DNA of 64,000 nucleotides, taken from assembly GCF_000296775.1 (NCBI RefSeq), contig NZ_AJLE01000006.1, positions 1-64,000 of the forward strand, in the 5' to 3' direction. The position numbers and the translations under genes were made by a program. Under the pieces are notes generated by a model that worked only from the letters and a program-made list of their open reading frames with translations, searched no databases and was not told where the DNA came from. Of this stretch, positions 17,798 to 26,419 are shown piece after piece. The DNA is from Sulfurovum sp. AR (GTDB lineage Bacteria > Campylobacterota > Campylobacteria > Campylobacterales > Sulfurovaceae). The first letter of the stretch is position 1, and each line of letters begins with the position of its first letter.

Positions 17798-18099
17798 GAA
17801 CTTCCAATCATATAAACTGCGGTGATGTTACCCTCTTTACTTTTCTAGAAAAGTAAAACAAAAGTCGACACTACTCTCAAATCGCTTCGCTTTCAAGGGT
17901 GTTCGTAGTGTCAGATGAACGTACTTCGTACGATTAATGAAGGGGGCTTTTTTAATTATTGATCGCACGAATGTGCGCCTCTGTCATGGTGAACGCCCTT
18001 GAAAGCGAAGCGATTCGAGAACCATGACGCTTTTTTGCTTCGTTTTTTCTAAAAAAATGAAGAGAGAAACAACGCCTCAATGAGGATAAAGGGAAGTTC
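17798..18099. repeat. Inverted pair of about 150-bp structured repeat units
   Basis: The 455-base gap between exbD and the convergent thioredoxin gene holds two related units in opposite orientation, running from GAACTTCC (17798-17805) to its complement (18092-18099). Each unit has, in order, a T-rich hairpin (a 22-bp palindrome at 17836-17857; CTTCGTTTTTT...AAAAAATGAAG on the other side), an 8-bp stem enclosing a 30-base loop, and a small CGYAC hairpin. Stem A is GACACTAC/GTAGTGTC (17867-17874/17905-17912). Stem B is GTCATGGT/ACCATGAC (17983-17990/18021-18028). The two loops match in 28 of 30 bases when inverted, although the stems differ completely. The bases outside the units hold nothing recognisable. 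Confidence 0.75.
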
Positions 18100-18172
18100 C
18101 ATCAAACTTCAAAAACCTTCATTACTCTTAGCAAAAAAATTACCCATCAAGTACAAGGATGACAGACTTGCA

Positions 18173-18490
18173 CTATTCCGTCATCATCCCATATGGACGC
18201 TTCAGTTTCTCAGTCAATTGATGCATACTGACAGAACGTCCCTCTCTGGCAAACTCTCGTCCATCCATAAAGACTATCATTGTAGGCACGGAAAAGACTT
18301 GGAAATGTGCAGAGATCTCTAGATTTTCATGTGCATCAAGGTATATCTGCTTGAGCAGAGGAAAATTCTCATCAAACACCTCTTTAAACTTGGGTCTGAG
18401 CGCATGACATACACTACAGTGCTCTCCAGAGAAGTAAAGCAGAACGCCTACTTCACTTCTTATAGTCTCTTGCAGTTCTTCTAGTGTCAT
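18173..18490 (-). CDS. Thioredoxin-like protein
   Basis: 105-aa cytoplasmic thioredoxin-fold protein with a CSVC active site (residues 23-26, in GEHCSVCHALRP), then the cis-proline region VFSVPTMIVF. The CxxC dipeptide differs from the CGPC of classical TrxA, so it is more likely a specialised disulfide reductase than the main thioredoxin. There is no signal peptide. It follows selO on the same strand after about 35 bases; SelO proteins depend on redox state in other bacteria, so a functional link is conceivable but unproven. Confidence 0.88.
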   Translation of the reverse strand: MTLEELQETIRSEVGVLLYFSGEHCSVCHALRPKFKEVFDENFPLLKQIYLDAHENLEISAHFQVFSVPTMIVFMDGREFAREGRSVSMHQLTEKLKRPYGMMTE

Positions 18491-18525
18491 ACCTTATCCT
18501 TGAATGATTTTTAAAATTATAACGA

Positions 18526-19962
18526 TTAGGAGCTACAACTGAGCTTCTGATTTTTAAATTCTTCCGGTGTCGCACCAGCCCATCTTTCATGCGTTTCATG
18601 TTCGGCATAGGGATCTTTTGCGATCTCAAATAGATTATCTACAACACTGAAGTCGCCATTTACAGCTGCAGTGATGGCTTCTTGCAGCATGTAGTTCTTG
18701 AGCACGAACTTTGGGTTGGTCTGTAACATTGCACTGTGTCTCTCTTTAGTGCTGGAAGTATTTGCTTTCAGTCTCTCATCATAACTGTCTAACCACTCAT
18801 TCATCGGCTTATGATAGAGCCCCAGTTTCAAAAGTGCTGTTCTCTCTCCATCATAACGACTAAGGGTTCTAAAAAAAAGTGTATAGTCTATACTCATGCC
18901 CTGCATCATACTAAGCAGCTGTTTGAAAAGCTCCAGATCACTATCCTGAAGTTTATCCAACCCTATCTTTTTACCCATAAGTTCCAAGTAGCGTTCAGTA
19001 TAGACTCTTGCATAGTCGTCGAGGGCTTTTTCCATCTTATCACTATTCACCATTGGTGCCAATGCATGCATAAGCGCCTGCAGATTCCATGCTCCTATAT
19101 TGGGCTGGTTGCCAAAACTGTAACGTCCGCCTTGGTCTGTATGGTTACAGATGTATTGAGAGTCATAGTCATCCAAGAAGGCATAGGGGCCGTAGTCTAT
19201 GGTAAGCCCTGCGATGGACATGTTGTCTGTGTTCATCACGCCATGGTTAAACCCTACTGCCTGCCACTCTGCCATGAGTCTGGCTGTTCTACTGACCACT
19301 TCTGTAAAAAACTGTAGATATTTGTCGGGTACCTCTACCAAGTGCGGGTAACTCTCTGCAATAGCATAATCAGCCAATGCTTCCAATTCTTCATATCTTT
19401 TTTTGTGTGTAAAGTACTCAAAAGTACCAAAACGTACCCATGAAGGAGAGACACGAAGTACTATGGCCCCTGTCTCCCACTCTTCTCTATAGACTTTATG
19501 TTCTGAACCTATCAGTGCCAAAGCTCTTGTACTCTCTATGCCAAGTCCATGCATCGCTTCACTCATAAGATACTCACGAATAGAAGAGCGAAGTACAGCA
19601 CGCCCATCACCTGAACGTGAGTAACGTGTCTGGCCTGCACCTTTAAGCTGCAGATGCCACTGTTTGATCGTACCTATATTGATAGCCCGTCCGTCTCCCA
19701 GACGTGGCACAAAATGCCCGAACTGATGACCGGCATAACACATCGCAAAAGGATCTGAGCCTTCAAGCTGCCAGGCACCATTGACAAATTCCACAAAAGC
19801 ATCACTGTAGAGCTCTTCAATATCTATATCCAATAGCTCTGCCACATCTTCATTGGCATGGATCAAAAATACATTCTCCAGTGGTGTGGGTTTGACTCTT
19901 GTATAGCACTCGTCCGGTAATGCCAAATAGGGATTGGTCAGTTTTATTTCATTTAGTTTCAT
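18526..19962 (-). CDS. selO: SelO/YdiU family protein AMPylase
   Basis: 478-aa pseudokinase-fold enzyme of the SelO family, known elsewhere to transfer AMP to protein substrates. Recognisable segments are AGHQFGHFVPRLGDGRAINIG near residue 77, GAGQTRYSRSGDGRAVLRSS, and the NHGVMNTDNMSIAGLTIDYGPYAFLDDY metal/nucleotide-binding region. It is complete and of normal length. The C-terminus ends CSS; the selenocysteine seen in eukaryotic SelO is not implied here. Confidence 0.93.
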   Translation of the reverse strand: MKLNEIKLTNPYLALPDECYTRVKPTPLENVFLIHANEDVAELLDIDIEELYSDAFVEFVNGAWQLEGSDPFAMCYAGHQFGHFVPRLGDGRAINIGTIKQWHLQLKGAGQTRYSRSGDGRAVLRSSIREYLMSEAMHGLGIESTRALALIGSEHKVYREEWETGAIVLRVSPSWVRFGTFEYFTHKKRYEELEALADYAIAESYPHLVEVPDKYLQFFTEVVSRTARLMAEWQAVGFNHGVMNTDNMSIAGLTIDYGPYAFLDDYDSQYICNHTDQGGRYSFGNQPNIGAWNLQALMHALAPMVNSDKMEKALDDYARVYTERYLELMGKKIGLDKLQDSDLELFKQLLSMMQGMSIDYTLFFRTLSRYDGERTALLKLGLYHKPMNEWLDSYDERLKANTSSTKERHSAMLQTNPKFVLKNYMLQEAITAAVNGDFSVVDNLFEIAKDPYAEHETHERWAGATPEEFKNQKLSCSS

Positions 19963-20047
19963 AGTTAAATTCTACATAGCATGGCTTTGATGCTACTTAA
20001 GCCAAATAGGAGTATAATCACACAATTAAATTTGTAAGGAATCACTA

Positions 20048-20785
20048 ATGGGTAGAGCGTTTGAATACCGTAAAGCAGCGAAAATGAAAAGATGGGGAAC
20101 CATGTCTAGACTTTTCCCTAAATTAGGAAAGATTATCACCATGGCAGCCAAAGAAGGCGGTCAAGATCCTGATATGAACCCTAAACTTCGTACCGCTATT
20201 CTTAATGCCAAAGCGCAAAACATGCCTAAAGACAATATCGATGCAGCGATCAAAAGAGCTTCTGCTAAAGATGCTGCAGATATCAAAGAGTTGACATACG
20301 ATGTCAAGGCTGTACATGGTGTACAGATGATCGTAGAGTGTGCTACAGACAATAATACAAGAACGGTTGCCAATGTAAAAGCCATACTGGCCAGAAACGG
20401 TGGAGAGATGCTTACTTCAGGATCACTCAACTTCATGTTTACACGTAAATGTGTCTTCGTCTTCAACAAAACAGAAGATATGGACCTTGAAGAGTTGGAA
20501 TTAGAACTCATTGACTTTGGTTTGGAAGAGATAGAAGAAGATATAGAGCCTCAAGAGGTTGGTGATGATATCAAGATCGTGAGAGTCTATGGTGATTTTA
20601 CTGCATTTGGTGAATTAAGTAAAGCATTGGAAGATATGAATATAGAGGTCAAAAAAGCGACATTAGAGTATATTGCCAATACACCAATAGAGCTCAGTGA
20701 TGAACAGATGGAAGAAGTCGATGTACTTATCGATAAACTGGAAGAGGATGAAGACGTTCAATCTGTCTTTACGAACATCGCTTAA
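20048..20785 (+). CDS. yebC: YebC/PmpR family protein
   Basis: 245-aa member of the widespread YebC/PmpR family, described as a transcriptional regulator and more recently tied to ribosome/translation function. The N-terminal [21 protein letters not shown] and the [17 protein letters not shown] stretch are diagnostic. A GTAAGGA sequence precedes the ATG. It is followed by a 10-bp hairpin (20805-20832) that separates it from the convergent small genes. Confidence 0.94.
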   Translation: MGRAFEYRKAAKMKRWGTMSRLFPKLGKIITMAAKEGGQDPDMNPKLRTAILNAKAQNMPKDNIDAAIKRASAKDAADIKELTYDVKAVHGVQMIVECATDNNTRTVANVKAILARNGGEMLTSGSLNFMFTRKCVFVFNKTEDMDLEELELELIDFGLEEIEEDIEPQEVGDDIKIVRVYGDFTAFGELSKALEDMNIEVKKATLEYIANTPIELSDEQMEEVDVLIDKLEEDEDVQSVFTNIA

Positions 20786-20804
20786 AGCCTAACATAGGAG
20801 GAGC

Positions 20805-20832
20805 AAGCATATCCGTAATAGTGGATATGCTT
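20805..20832. terminator. Hairpin after yebC
   Basis: AAGCATATCC (20805-20814) pairs perfectly with GGATATGCTT (20823-20832) around an 8-base loop. It lies between the convergent ends of yebC and the small peptide gene, so it probably terminates one or both. The T-run is short (CTTTCTT). Confidence 0.55.
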
Positions 20833-20852
20833 AGGAGAGAAAATAGTCTTTC

Positions 20853-20990
20853 TTAATAAAATGTCATCAATAGATGCGGTGAATCTTCATCAATATTCAA
20901 CCCCGCAGTGTCTGACTGCGCCATATGATGCGCTGATGCACTTGAAGCTAAACCGATTGCCAATAGTAATAGTGTTATTAGTTTTTTCAT
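20853..20990 (-). CDS. Small secreted peptide, copy 1 (45 aa)
   Basis: A 45-residue reading frame too short for usual gene calling. MKKLITLLLLAIGLASSASA is a textbook signal peptide with an ASA cleavage site. The predicted mature part begins HHMAQSDTAG, then L, then NIDEDSPHLLMTFY. AAAGGA lies at the right distance upstream of the ATG. Twenty-one bases upstream is a second gene whose mature part is nearly identical while its signal peptide differs, showing selection on the mature peptide. The family is not known to me. The two leading His and the Met could bind metal, but that is speculation. Confidence 0.82.
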   Translation of the reverse strand: MKKLITLLLLAIGLASSASAHHMAQSDTAGLNIDEDSPHLLMTFY

Positions 20991-21011
20991 AGTAATCCTT
21001 TCTTCTTTTTA

Positions 21012-21146
21012 TTAAAATGTCATCAATAGATGCGGAGAATCCTCATCAATATTCCAACCTGCCGTGTCTGACTGCGCCATGTGATGTGCTGATACATTTG
21101 ATACCAACGCTGCTGCTAAAAGTAAAATTGCTGTTAATCTTTTCAT
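21012..21146 (-). CDS. Small secreted peptide, copy 2 (44 aa)
   Basis: Tandem paralogue of the preceding entry and first in the pair's transcription direction. The signal peptide is MKRLTAILLLAAALVSNVSA, with cleavage expected after VSA. The mature part begins HHMAQSDTAG, then W, then NIDEDSPHLLMTF: 22 of 23 aligned residues match copy 1 (L/W exchange), and copy 1 has one extra C-terminal Tyr. A GAAAGGA ribosome site precedes the ATG, and a TATACT box lies about 30 bases upstream. The periplasm is the expected location. Function is unknown. Confidence 0.82.
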   Translation of the reverse strand: MKRLTAILLLAAALVSNVSAHHMAQSDTAGWNIDEDSPHLLMTF

Positions 21147-21231
21147 TTGAATCCTTTCTTTTGTAAAGATGAGGAAGTATAAAATAAAAGTATGAAGAGA
21201 GTGTGAAGATATATCGGATATTAAAGTGTAA

Positions 21232-21257
21232 TGATCACAGCCTAGATACTGTGATCA
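21232..21257. terminator. Hairpin after the ABC-F gene
   Basis: TGATCACAG and CTGTGATCA form a perfect 9-bp stem around an 8-base loop, just beyond the stop of the ABC-F gene on the minus strand and upstream of the peptide pair. The U-tract is weak, so termination is likely but not certain. Confidence 0.5.
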
Positions 21258-21274
21258 CTGAGAGAGAAAAAGTT

Positions 21275-22870
21275 TTACTGTTCGTGTTGTTCCACAAACT
21301 CCTCATAACCACCCTCAAAATCGATCACAGTTCCATCTTCATTGAGTTTAATGATACGGTTTGCAAATGCATCGATGAGCTCTCTATCGTGAGAGACACA
21401 GATCACGCCACCTTGGTAATTATGTAATGCTTCACCTAAAGCAACGATCGCTTCAAGGTCCAAGTGGTTGTTTGGCTCATCCATCACAAGAAAGTTCGAG
21501 GCATCCATCATCATTTTAGACATCATAACACGGTGTTTTTCTCCACCCGAGCATGCATCTATTTTCTTTTTCTGTTCTTCACCGCTAAAAAGCATACGAC
21601 CCAGCGTTTTTCTGATATCATCGATATGCCATTTAGGGTCAAATCCCTGTATCCACTGTGGCAATTCTTCATCGCCTACGACAAGGTCTGTCGTATTTTG
21701 CGGGAAATAACTGGTGGTAATGGTCTGTCCCCATTTAAACGTACCTGCATCAGGTTCAGTCTCTCCCATGAGAATTTTAAGGAGTGTTGTTTTACCTGCA
21801 CCATTGGTACCTATAAGAGCAATCTTGTCACCTTTGTTTACCTTGAAAGTAAGATTTTCAAAGACTGTCTCTCCATCATAGCTTTTAGAGAGTCCTTCTA
21901 CTTCAAGGACCTCATTACCGATCTCTCTATGTGCCTTGAACATAATAGAAGGGTCACGTCTTGAAGAGAGTTTGATCTCACTGACATCCAGTTTATCCAA
22001 TTGCTTTTGACGACTTGTTGCTTGTTTTGCTTTCGAGGCATTCGCAGAGAATCTGGCGATGAACTTTTCAAGCTCTTCTTTCTCTTTCAGCGCCTTACCT
22101 CTATCTGCCTCAGCCTGCTTAGCTATAAGGTTCGCAGCAATATACCACTCATCATAGTTCCCTGTGAACTCACGGATGTTTTGGAAGTCAAGGTCAAGAA
22201 TGTGCGTCACGACACCGTTAAGAAAGTGTCTGTCGTGAGAGATCACAAGCAGTGTACCTTCATGACGTTTCAGTTCATTCTCCAACCAAGTAATCGTATC
22301 CATATCAAGGTTGTTCGTAGGTTCATCAAGCAGGAGGACATCTGGCTTCAAAAAAAGCACCTGTGCCAATAAGATCTTAAACTTGTCTCCACCCGTCAGT
22401 GTAGACATAAGCTCATCATGCTGTGATGCAGGAAAACCTAAAGCTTCAAGCAGTTTTTCTATCTTGACATCAGATTCATAGGTAGGGTCTTCATCCGCAC
22501 AGATCATTTCAAGTTCAGCTAAACGGTTATTGACCTCATCACTCTCAAAGTCACCTTCCATGTAGAGTTTTTCTTTCTCTTTTTGTGCATCAAAAAGTTT
22601 TTTGTTTCCATAGAGTACGGCATCTTTGAGCGTATAGTTTTCAAATGCATACTGGTTTTGGCCCAAAACGCCCAATTTGAGTCCAGGCTGAAGCTGCACT
22701 TCACCATCACTTGGCTCTATCTCACCTGAAAGAATTTTGAGGAATGTTGACTTCCCTGCTCCATTTGCCCCGATCAGGCCGTAACGTTTACCGGCATCTA
22801 AAGTGATATTGATCTTATCAAAAAGCACTCTTTTTCCATAGCGCTGAGTTAAATTAACTGTACTAAGCAT
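21275..22870 (-). CDS. ybiT: ABC-F family ATPase (YbiT-like)
   Basis: 531-aa cytoplasmic protein with two ATP-binding cassettes and no membrane segments, the ABC-F type that acts on ribosomes. Walker A motifs are GANGAGKST (residues about 35-43) and GTNGAGKTT; each half has its LSGG-type signature (LTGGDKFK, CSGGEKHR) and Walker B (LLLDEPTNNLD, LVMDEPNNHLD). The length and N-terminal LTQRYGKRVLFDKI fit the YbiT branch best. The linker between cassettes (residues about 240-300) is rich in Lys and Glu, as expected for the P-site tRNA interaction motif. Confidence 0.92.
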   Translation of the reverse strand: MLSTVNLTQRYGKRVLFDKINITLDAGKRYGLIGANGAGKSTFLKILSGEIEPSDGEVQLQPGLKLGVLGQNQYAFENYTLKDAVLYGNKKLFDAQKEKEKLYMEGDFESDEVNNRLAELEMICADEDPTYESDVKIEKLLEALGFPASQHDELMSTLTGGDKFKILLAQVLFLKPDVLLLDEPTNNLDMDTITWLENELKRHEGTLLVISHDRHFLNGVVTHILDLDFQNIREFTGNYDEWYIAANLIAKQAEADRGKALKEKEELEKFIARFSANASKAKQATSRQKQLDKLDVSEIKLSSRRDPSIMFKAHREIGNEVLEVEGLSKSYDGETVFENLTFKVNKGDKIALIGTNGAGKTTLLKILMGETEPDAGTFKWGQTITTSYFPQNTTDLVVGDEELPQWIQGFDPKWHIDDIRKTLGRMLFSGEEQKKKIDACSGGEKHRVMMSKMMMDASNFLVMDEPNNHLDLEAIVALGEALHNYQGGVICVSHDRELIDAFANRIIKLNEDGTVIDFEGGYEEFVEQHEQ

Positions 22871-22936
22871 TTATCATCCTTGTAAATAATTATCGGCATT
22901 TTAACATAATGGTCTGAAAGTGTCAGAAAGTATGGG

Positions 22937-22968
22937 GTAAAGGGTCTTTAGAGAAGAAAACCCTTTAC
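22937..22968. terminator. Hairpin after the ArsC-like gene
   Basis: GTAAAGGGT (22937-22945) pairs with ACCCTTTAC (22960-22968) around a 14-base loop, immediately after the stop of the ArsC-like gene on the minus strand. The following sequence is not U-rich, so it may be an RNA-stabilising hairpin rather than a strong terminator. Confidence 0.5.
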
Positions 22969-22978
22969 ATGAAGGAGA

Positions 22979-23329
22979 TCAATCAAGCAGATCGATAATA
23001 TTCTCTATAGGACGACCGATAGCTGCTTTACCATCTTTAATGACAATAGGTCTCTCTATAAGCTTAGGATTTTCCACCATCGCTTCTATGAGTTTCTCCT
23101 CATCTGTCTCTTCTTTTAAATTCAACTCTTTATAGATCGCTTCTTTGGTCCTCATCAGTTCTCTCGCAGAGATACCCAGCATTTTAAGCACTGCTTTTAG
23201 TTCCTCTTTGCTCGGAGGTGTATCCAGGTATTTCACTACCTCTGCTTCAACACCTTTCTCTTCTAAAAGTGCCGCAGCATTTCTTGATTTTGAGCATCTT
23301 GGGTTATGCCATATGGTTACATTTGCCAT
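22979..23329 (-). CDS. arsC: ArsC family (glutaredoxin-type) reductase
   Basis: 116-aa thioredoxin-fold protein of the ArsC/Spx family with the active cysteine C12 in HNPRCSKSRNA, followed by the RTKEAIYKEL and RPIVIKDGKAAIGRP regions of glutaredoxin-linked arsenate reductases. Start: the ATG at 23329 with AAAGGAG seven bases upstream; the longer frame to 23359 extends into ppk2. It overlaps the ppk2 end by 26 bases. No ars operon genes are nearby, so whether arsenate is the real substrate is open. Confidence 0.87.
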   Translation of the reverse strand: MANVTIWHNPRCSKSRNAAALLEEKGVEAEVVKYLDTPPSKEELKAVLKMLGISARELMRTKEAIYKELNLKEETDEEKLIEAMVENPKLIERPIVIKDGKAAIGRPIENIIDLLD

Positions 23330-24152
23330 AGTATTCTCCTTTATTATGTAATTTAGCAATTTTTTTATCTACCCCGTTTATGAGACGTTTATCTTTGCCT
23401 TTATAAGGTATGTTCGAAAGCAAGTATCGAATTGCATTGAGACGTGCTCTTTTTTTATCGTTGGCATCCAGCTCGCACCATGGAGCATGCTCTGTACCGG
23501 AGAGCTTGAACATTTTATCACGTAGCATGGCATACGTGTCATAGGCATCCAGTGAGAGGTAATCCAATTTAGAGAGTTTCCAGCCTTTGAGGGGATCATT
23601 TTCTCTGTCTTTCAGACGGTTTTTTTCTGTCTCATGCGAAATGTTCAGATAAAATTTGAATATGAGCACACCGTCATCTATCAGCATCTCCTCCACACCG
23701 TTCACCTGTCTGTAAAAGTGATCATGTTGTTCTTGTGTACAGAAACCGAAGACCTGTTCTATCCCGGCCCTGTTGTACCAGCTTCTATCAAAAAATACGA
23801 TCTCACCTGCATTAGGTATCTGTTTTAAATGACGCTGGAAATACCACTGTCCCAACTCTTTGGAATTTGGTTTGGGAAGGGCGACCGAACGTGCTTCTCT
23901 TGGATTGAGATAGTTGTTGAACTCTTTAATGGTGGAGCTTTTCCCTGCCGTATCCATACCTTCAAAGATCACTAGAACTCTTTTTCCATGGTCGATCACC
24001 CATTTTTGAAGTTTGACCAGTTCATACTGAAGCCTAAGAGACTCTTTTTCATAAAATTCCCGTTCTATCTTTCCAGATTTTTTAAAGACTTTGGAAGGCT
24101 TCTCATGATACTCAGGAAGATCTTTTGTATAATGGATCTTTTGTCTAGTCAT
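23304..24152 (-). CDS. ppk2: Polyphosphate kinase 2
   Basis: 282-aa PPK2-family phosphotransferase moving phosphate between polyphosphate and nucleotides. The P-loop is FEGMDTAGKSST (residues about 64-75), the lid/Walker B region is FFDRSWYNRAGIE, and the conserved Arg-rich LKDRENDPLKGWKLS follows. Length fits single-domain class I PPK2 enzymes. The start overlaps rmuC by 8 bases. Whether it mainly makes GTP/ATP from polyphosphate cannot be told from sequence alone. Confidence 0.94.
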   Translation of the reverse strand: MTRQKIHYTKDLPEYHEKPSKVFKKSGKIEREFYEKESLRLQYELVKLQKWVIDHGKRVLVIFEGMDTAGKSSTIKEFNNYLNPREARSVALPKPNSKELGQWYFQRHLKQIPNAGEIVFFDRSWYNRAGIEQVFGFCTQEQHDHFYRQVNGVEEMLIDDGVLIFKFYLNISHETEKNRLKDRENDPLKGWKLSKLDYLSLDAYDTYAMLRDKMFKLSGTEHAPWCELDANDKKRARLNAIRYLLSNIPYKGKDKRLINGVDKKIAKLHNKGEYYGKCNHMA

Positions 24153-25695
24153 CTTTATCTCCTTTCAACCCTTTAGGGATATGCTTGTTTGTCTGTGCAC
24201 CCATTTCTTTGAGTTGTTCTACTTGTCTTACAAGGTTTCCTTTACCGTCACTCAATTTATTTCGTGCTGCAGAGAAACTGCTCTGTATACCGTCGATCTG
24301 CTTGGATATCTTCATCAAGTCTTCAGAGAAACCGACAAACTTGTCATACATAGCACCTGCTCTTCTGGCAATCTCTTGCGCATTTTGATTTTGACGTTCA
24401 TATTTCCACACATTTTCAACCGCTCTCATTGCTACCAGCAGCGTTGACGGTCCGACAAGCAATATCTTGTTTTTGAAGGCATTGTCATAAATACTGCTGT
24501 CATGCTCGAGTGCCACAGCCAGTGCACCTTCTATAGGCATAAACATAAAAATAAAATCTAAGGTATTGACTTCTTTAAGTCGTTCATAGTTCTTATTGGC
24601 AAGTCCTTCGACATGCGCTCTGATGGAATTTAAGTGTGTCGTAAGATGCAGTGCCCTTGTATCATCATCTGCTGCATTCACAAAACGTTCATACGCCACA
24701 AGTGATGTTTTTGCATCTATGATCACATCTCTGTTGTCAGGCAGATGGACCACCACATCGGGGCGTAAGATCTCATTGTCATCCGTACGCAGACTCACTT
24801 CACGTTCAAACTCAAATCCTTTACGGAGTCCGGAAGCTTCCAGTACATTTTCAAGTACCATTTCACCCCAGACCCCTTGCTGCTTACTGTCTCCCTTAAG
24901 GGCATTCGTAAGATTGATCGCATCTTTGCTGATCTTTTTATTGAGCTCTTTGAGCGAATTGATCTCATTTTTCAACACTGCCCTCTCCTGGCTCTCACTA
25001 TTGTAGGTATCCGCCACCTGTTTTTTAAACTCTGAGATCTGTGTTTGAAGCGGTTTGATCATGTTATCTAAGTTCTCTTTTGAGAATTCTGCAAACTTTT
25101 GGGAATTTCCGTCAAAGACTTTTTTAGCCAGTGCTTCCAACTCATCTTTGATCTCTTTTTTATGGTTGAGCATCATCTCTTTTTGAGAAGAGGCATGTCT
25201 CTCTTCACTCTCAAGTTTCATCAGTAAACGTGCATTGTTTGTACGGTACTTACTGTTCTCTTCAAGAATAGTGTCTTGACGATCTTTGAGGGTGTTATAC
25301 TCCTCCAAGAGTGCTGCATGTCTCTCTTCTGCACTCTCAAGCTTGGCCTTGACCTGACTGAGCTCTTTTTCCAGTTCATTGTATTTTCCCTGCAGTGTGT
25401 GCAGTCTTTCATTGGTGGAAGTCAGTGTCTCTTTCGTCTCTGCAAACTGTTGTAACTCCTGCTCATTACTGGCATTTTTGATCTTATAGGCTTGAAGCTC
25501 ATGTTCCAATGCCAGAATGTATTCCGCTTTCTCCTGGTTATCCACCTTGGTGTTCCAAAATCTATCTTTATAGATCTTAACCTTCATAGCAGAAACCACA
25601 ACGACAAGCACAATGACCAAAAGAACTACCAGTGCTAAACCTGCCATCAGCATTAAGGCAGAATCATTCTCTATTTTCATCAATAACGCTTGCAT
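24145..25695 (-). CDS. rmuC: DNA recombination protein RmuC
   Basis: 516-aa membrane-anchored protein of the RmuC family, which limits certain inversions and DNA rearrangements and has a nuclease-like core. A single N-terminal membrane helix (residues about 12-37) is followed by a long coiled coil (about 50-200) and the conserved domain with KGDSKQQGVWGE, RPDVVVHLPDNRDVIIDAKTS and DFIFMFMPIEGAL. It lies between lolA and ppk2 on the minus strand with 2-base and overlapping junctions. Confidence 0.93.
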   Translation of the reverse strand: MQALLMKIENDSALMLMAGLALVVLLVIVLVVVVSAMKVKIYKDRFWNTKVDNQEKAEYILALEHELQAYKIKNASNEQELQQFAETKETLTSTNERLHTLQGKYNELEKELSQVKAKLESAEERHAALLEEYNTLKDRQDTILEENSKYRTNNARLLMKLESEERHASSQKEMMLNHKKEIKDELEALAKKVFDGNSQKFAEFSKENLDNMIKPLQTQISEFKKQVADTYNSESQERAVLKNEINSLKELNKKISKDAINLTNALKGDSKQQGVWGEMVLENVLEASGLRKGFEFEREVSLRTDDNEILRPDVVVHLPDNRDVIIDAKTSLVAYERFVNAADDDTRALHLTTHLNSIRAHVEGLANKNYERLKEVNTLDFIFMFMPIEGALAVALEHDSSIYDNAFKNKILLVGPSTLLVAMRAVENVWKYERQNQNAQEIARRAGAMYDKFVGFSEDLMKISKQIDGIQSSFSAARNKLSDGKGNLVRQVEQLKEMGAQTNKHIPKGLKGDKDD

Positions 25696-25697
25696 AC

Positions 25698-26219
25698 TTA
25701 TCCTTGTATCATGTCATAATCTATAGGGTAATTACATTTCATACTTTGCGCAGGTAAATTTCCTTTTCCATATTTCATCTGTTTGAAGAGTATCTGCACC
25801 TTGTTATCCAGGTCATCAAAATACGCGATGCTGTGTAGTTTTTGTTGCGCGTCGACCTGTATGGTGTATTGTTTATTTTCATACTCTGCTACATAGATAT
25901 TATTACTGTGCAGTTTTGCTTGTTTAACTATTTTAGCGATATTGATACCGTTTGATATACGATAGGCAGAAACCTGCTCGAGATCATGATCTACCACAAG
26001 CAGCTCCAAGCCATCACTACACACCTCTTTTTTTGTAGGTTCTCTGTAGCTCCATTTGAACAGTGTTTCATTTGAAAAACGTACTTTACCACTGTAGGTG
26101 ATCACTTTGTTTTTTGTATTGGTGATTGTCTGTATGAAATCTGCCTGGAAATTTTCTGGCAGTTCTATGCTTGCAGAGAGCAGAGAAGATGCGAATAACA
26201 GTAACGATAATAGTCTCAT
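25698..26219 (-). CDS. lolA: Outer-membrane lipoprotein carrier LolA
   Basis: 173-aa periplasmic chaperone that carries lipoproteins from the LolCDE transporter to the outer membrane. The signal peptide covers residues 1-16 (MRLLSLLLFASSLLSA). The mature part has the LolA pattern: ENFQADFIQTI, YSGKVRFSNETLFKWSYREP and a WSY-type aromatic cluster. A LolC/E-like permease is encoded 3 kb away beyond secA, consistent with shared lipoprotein traffic. Confidence 0.88.
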   Translation of the reverse strand: MRLLSLLLFASSLLSASIELPENFQADFIQTITNTKNKVITYSGKVRFSNETLFKWSYREPTKKEVCSDGLELLVVDHDLEQVSAYRISNGINIAKIVKQAKLHSNNIYVAEYENKQYTIQVDAQQKLHSIAYFDDLDNKVQILFKQMKYGKGNLPAQSMKCNYPIDYDMIQG

Positions 26220-26419
26220 TCTTTTCCTTTTAAATGAACACTCTGATTCACCTTATGTTCATGTTGAAATATACCAAAATAGCACTTGTACCGTGTTAAT
26301 ATCTGTCATATTGTCATAAAATTGTGAAACATGCGTGTGGGGCATCCACCTTTTCTTAACGGAATATTAATCGCTATTTGGATAAAATAATCACAATTTA
26401 TGCAAAGGCACAATCTACA

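Noticed and set aside
18080-18322. Plus-strand frame running into the thioredoxin gene
   Set aside because: Starts in the repeat border and overlaps the thioredoxin gene antisense; no ribosome site and no recognisable protein.
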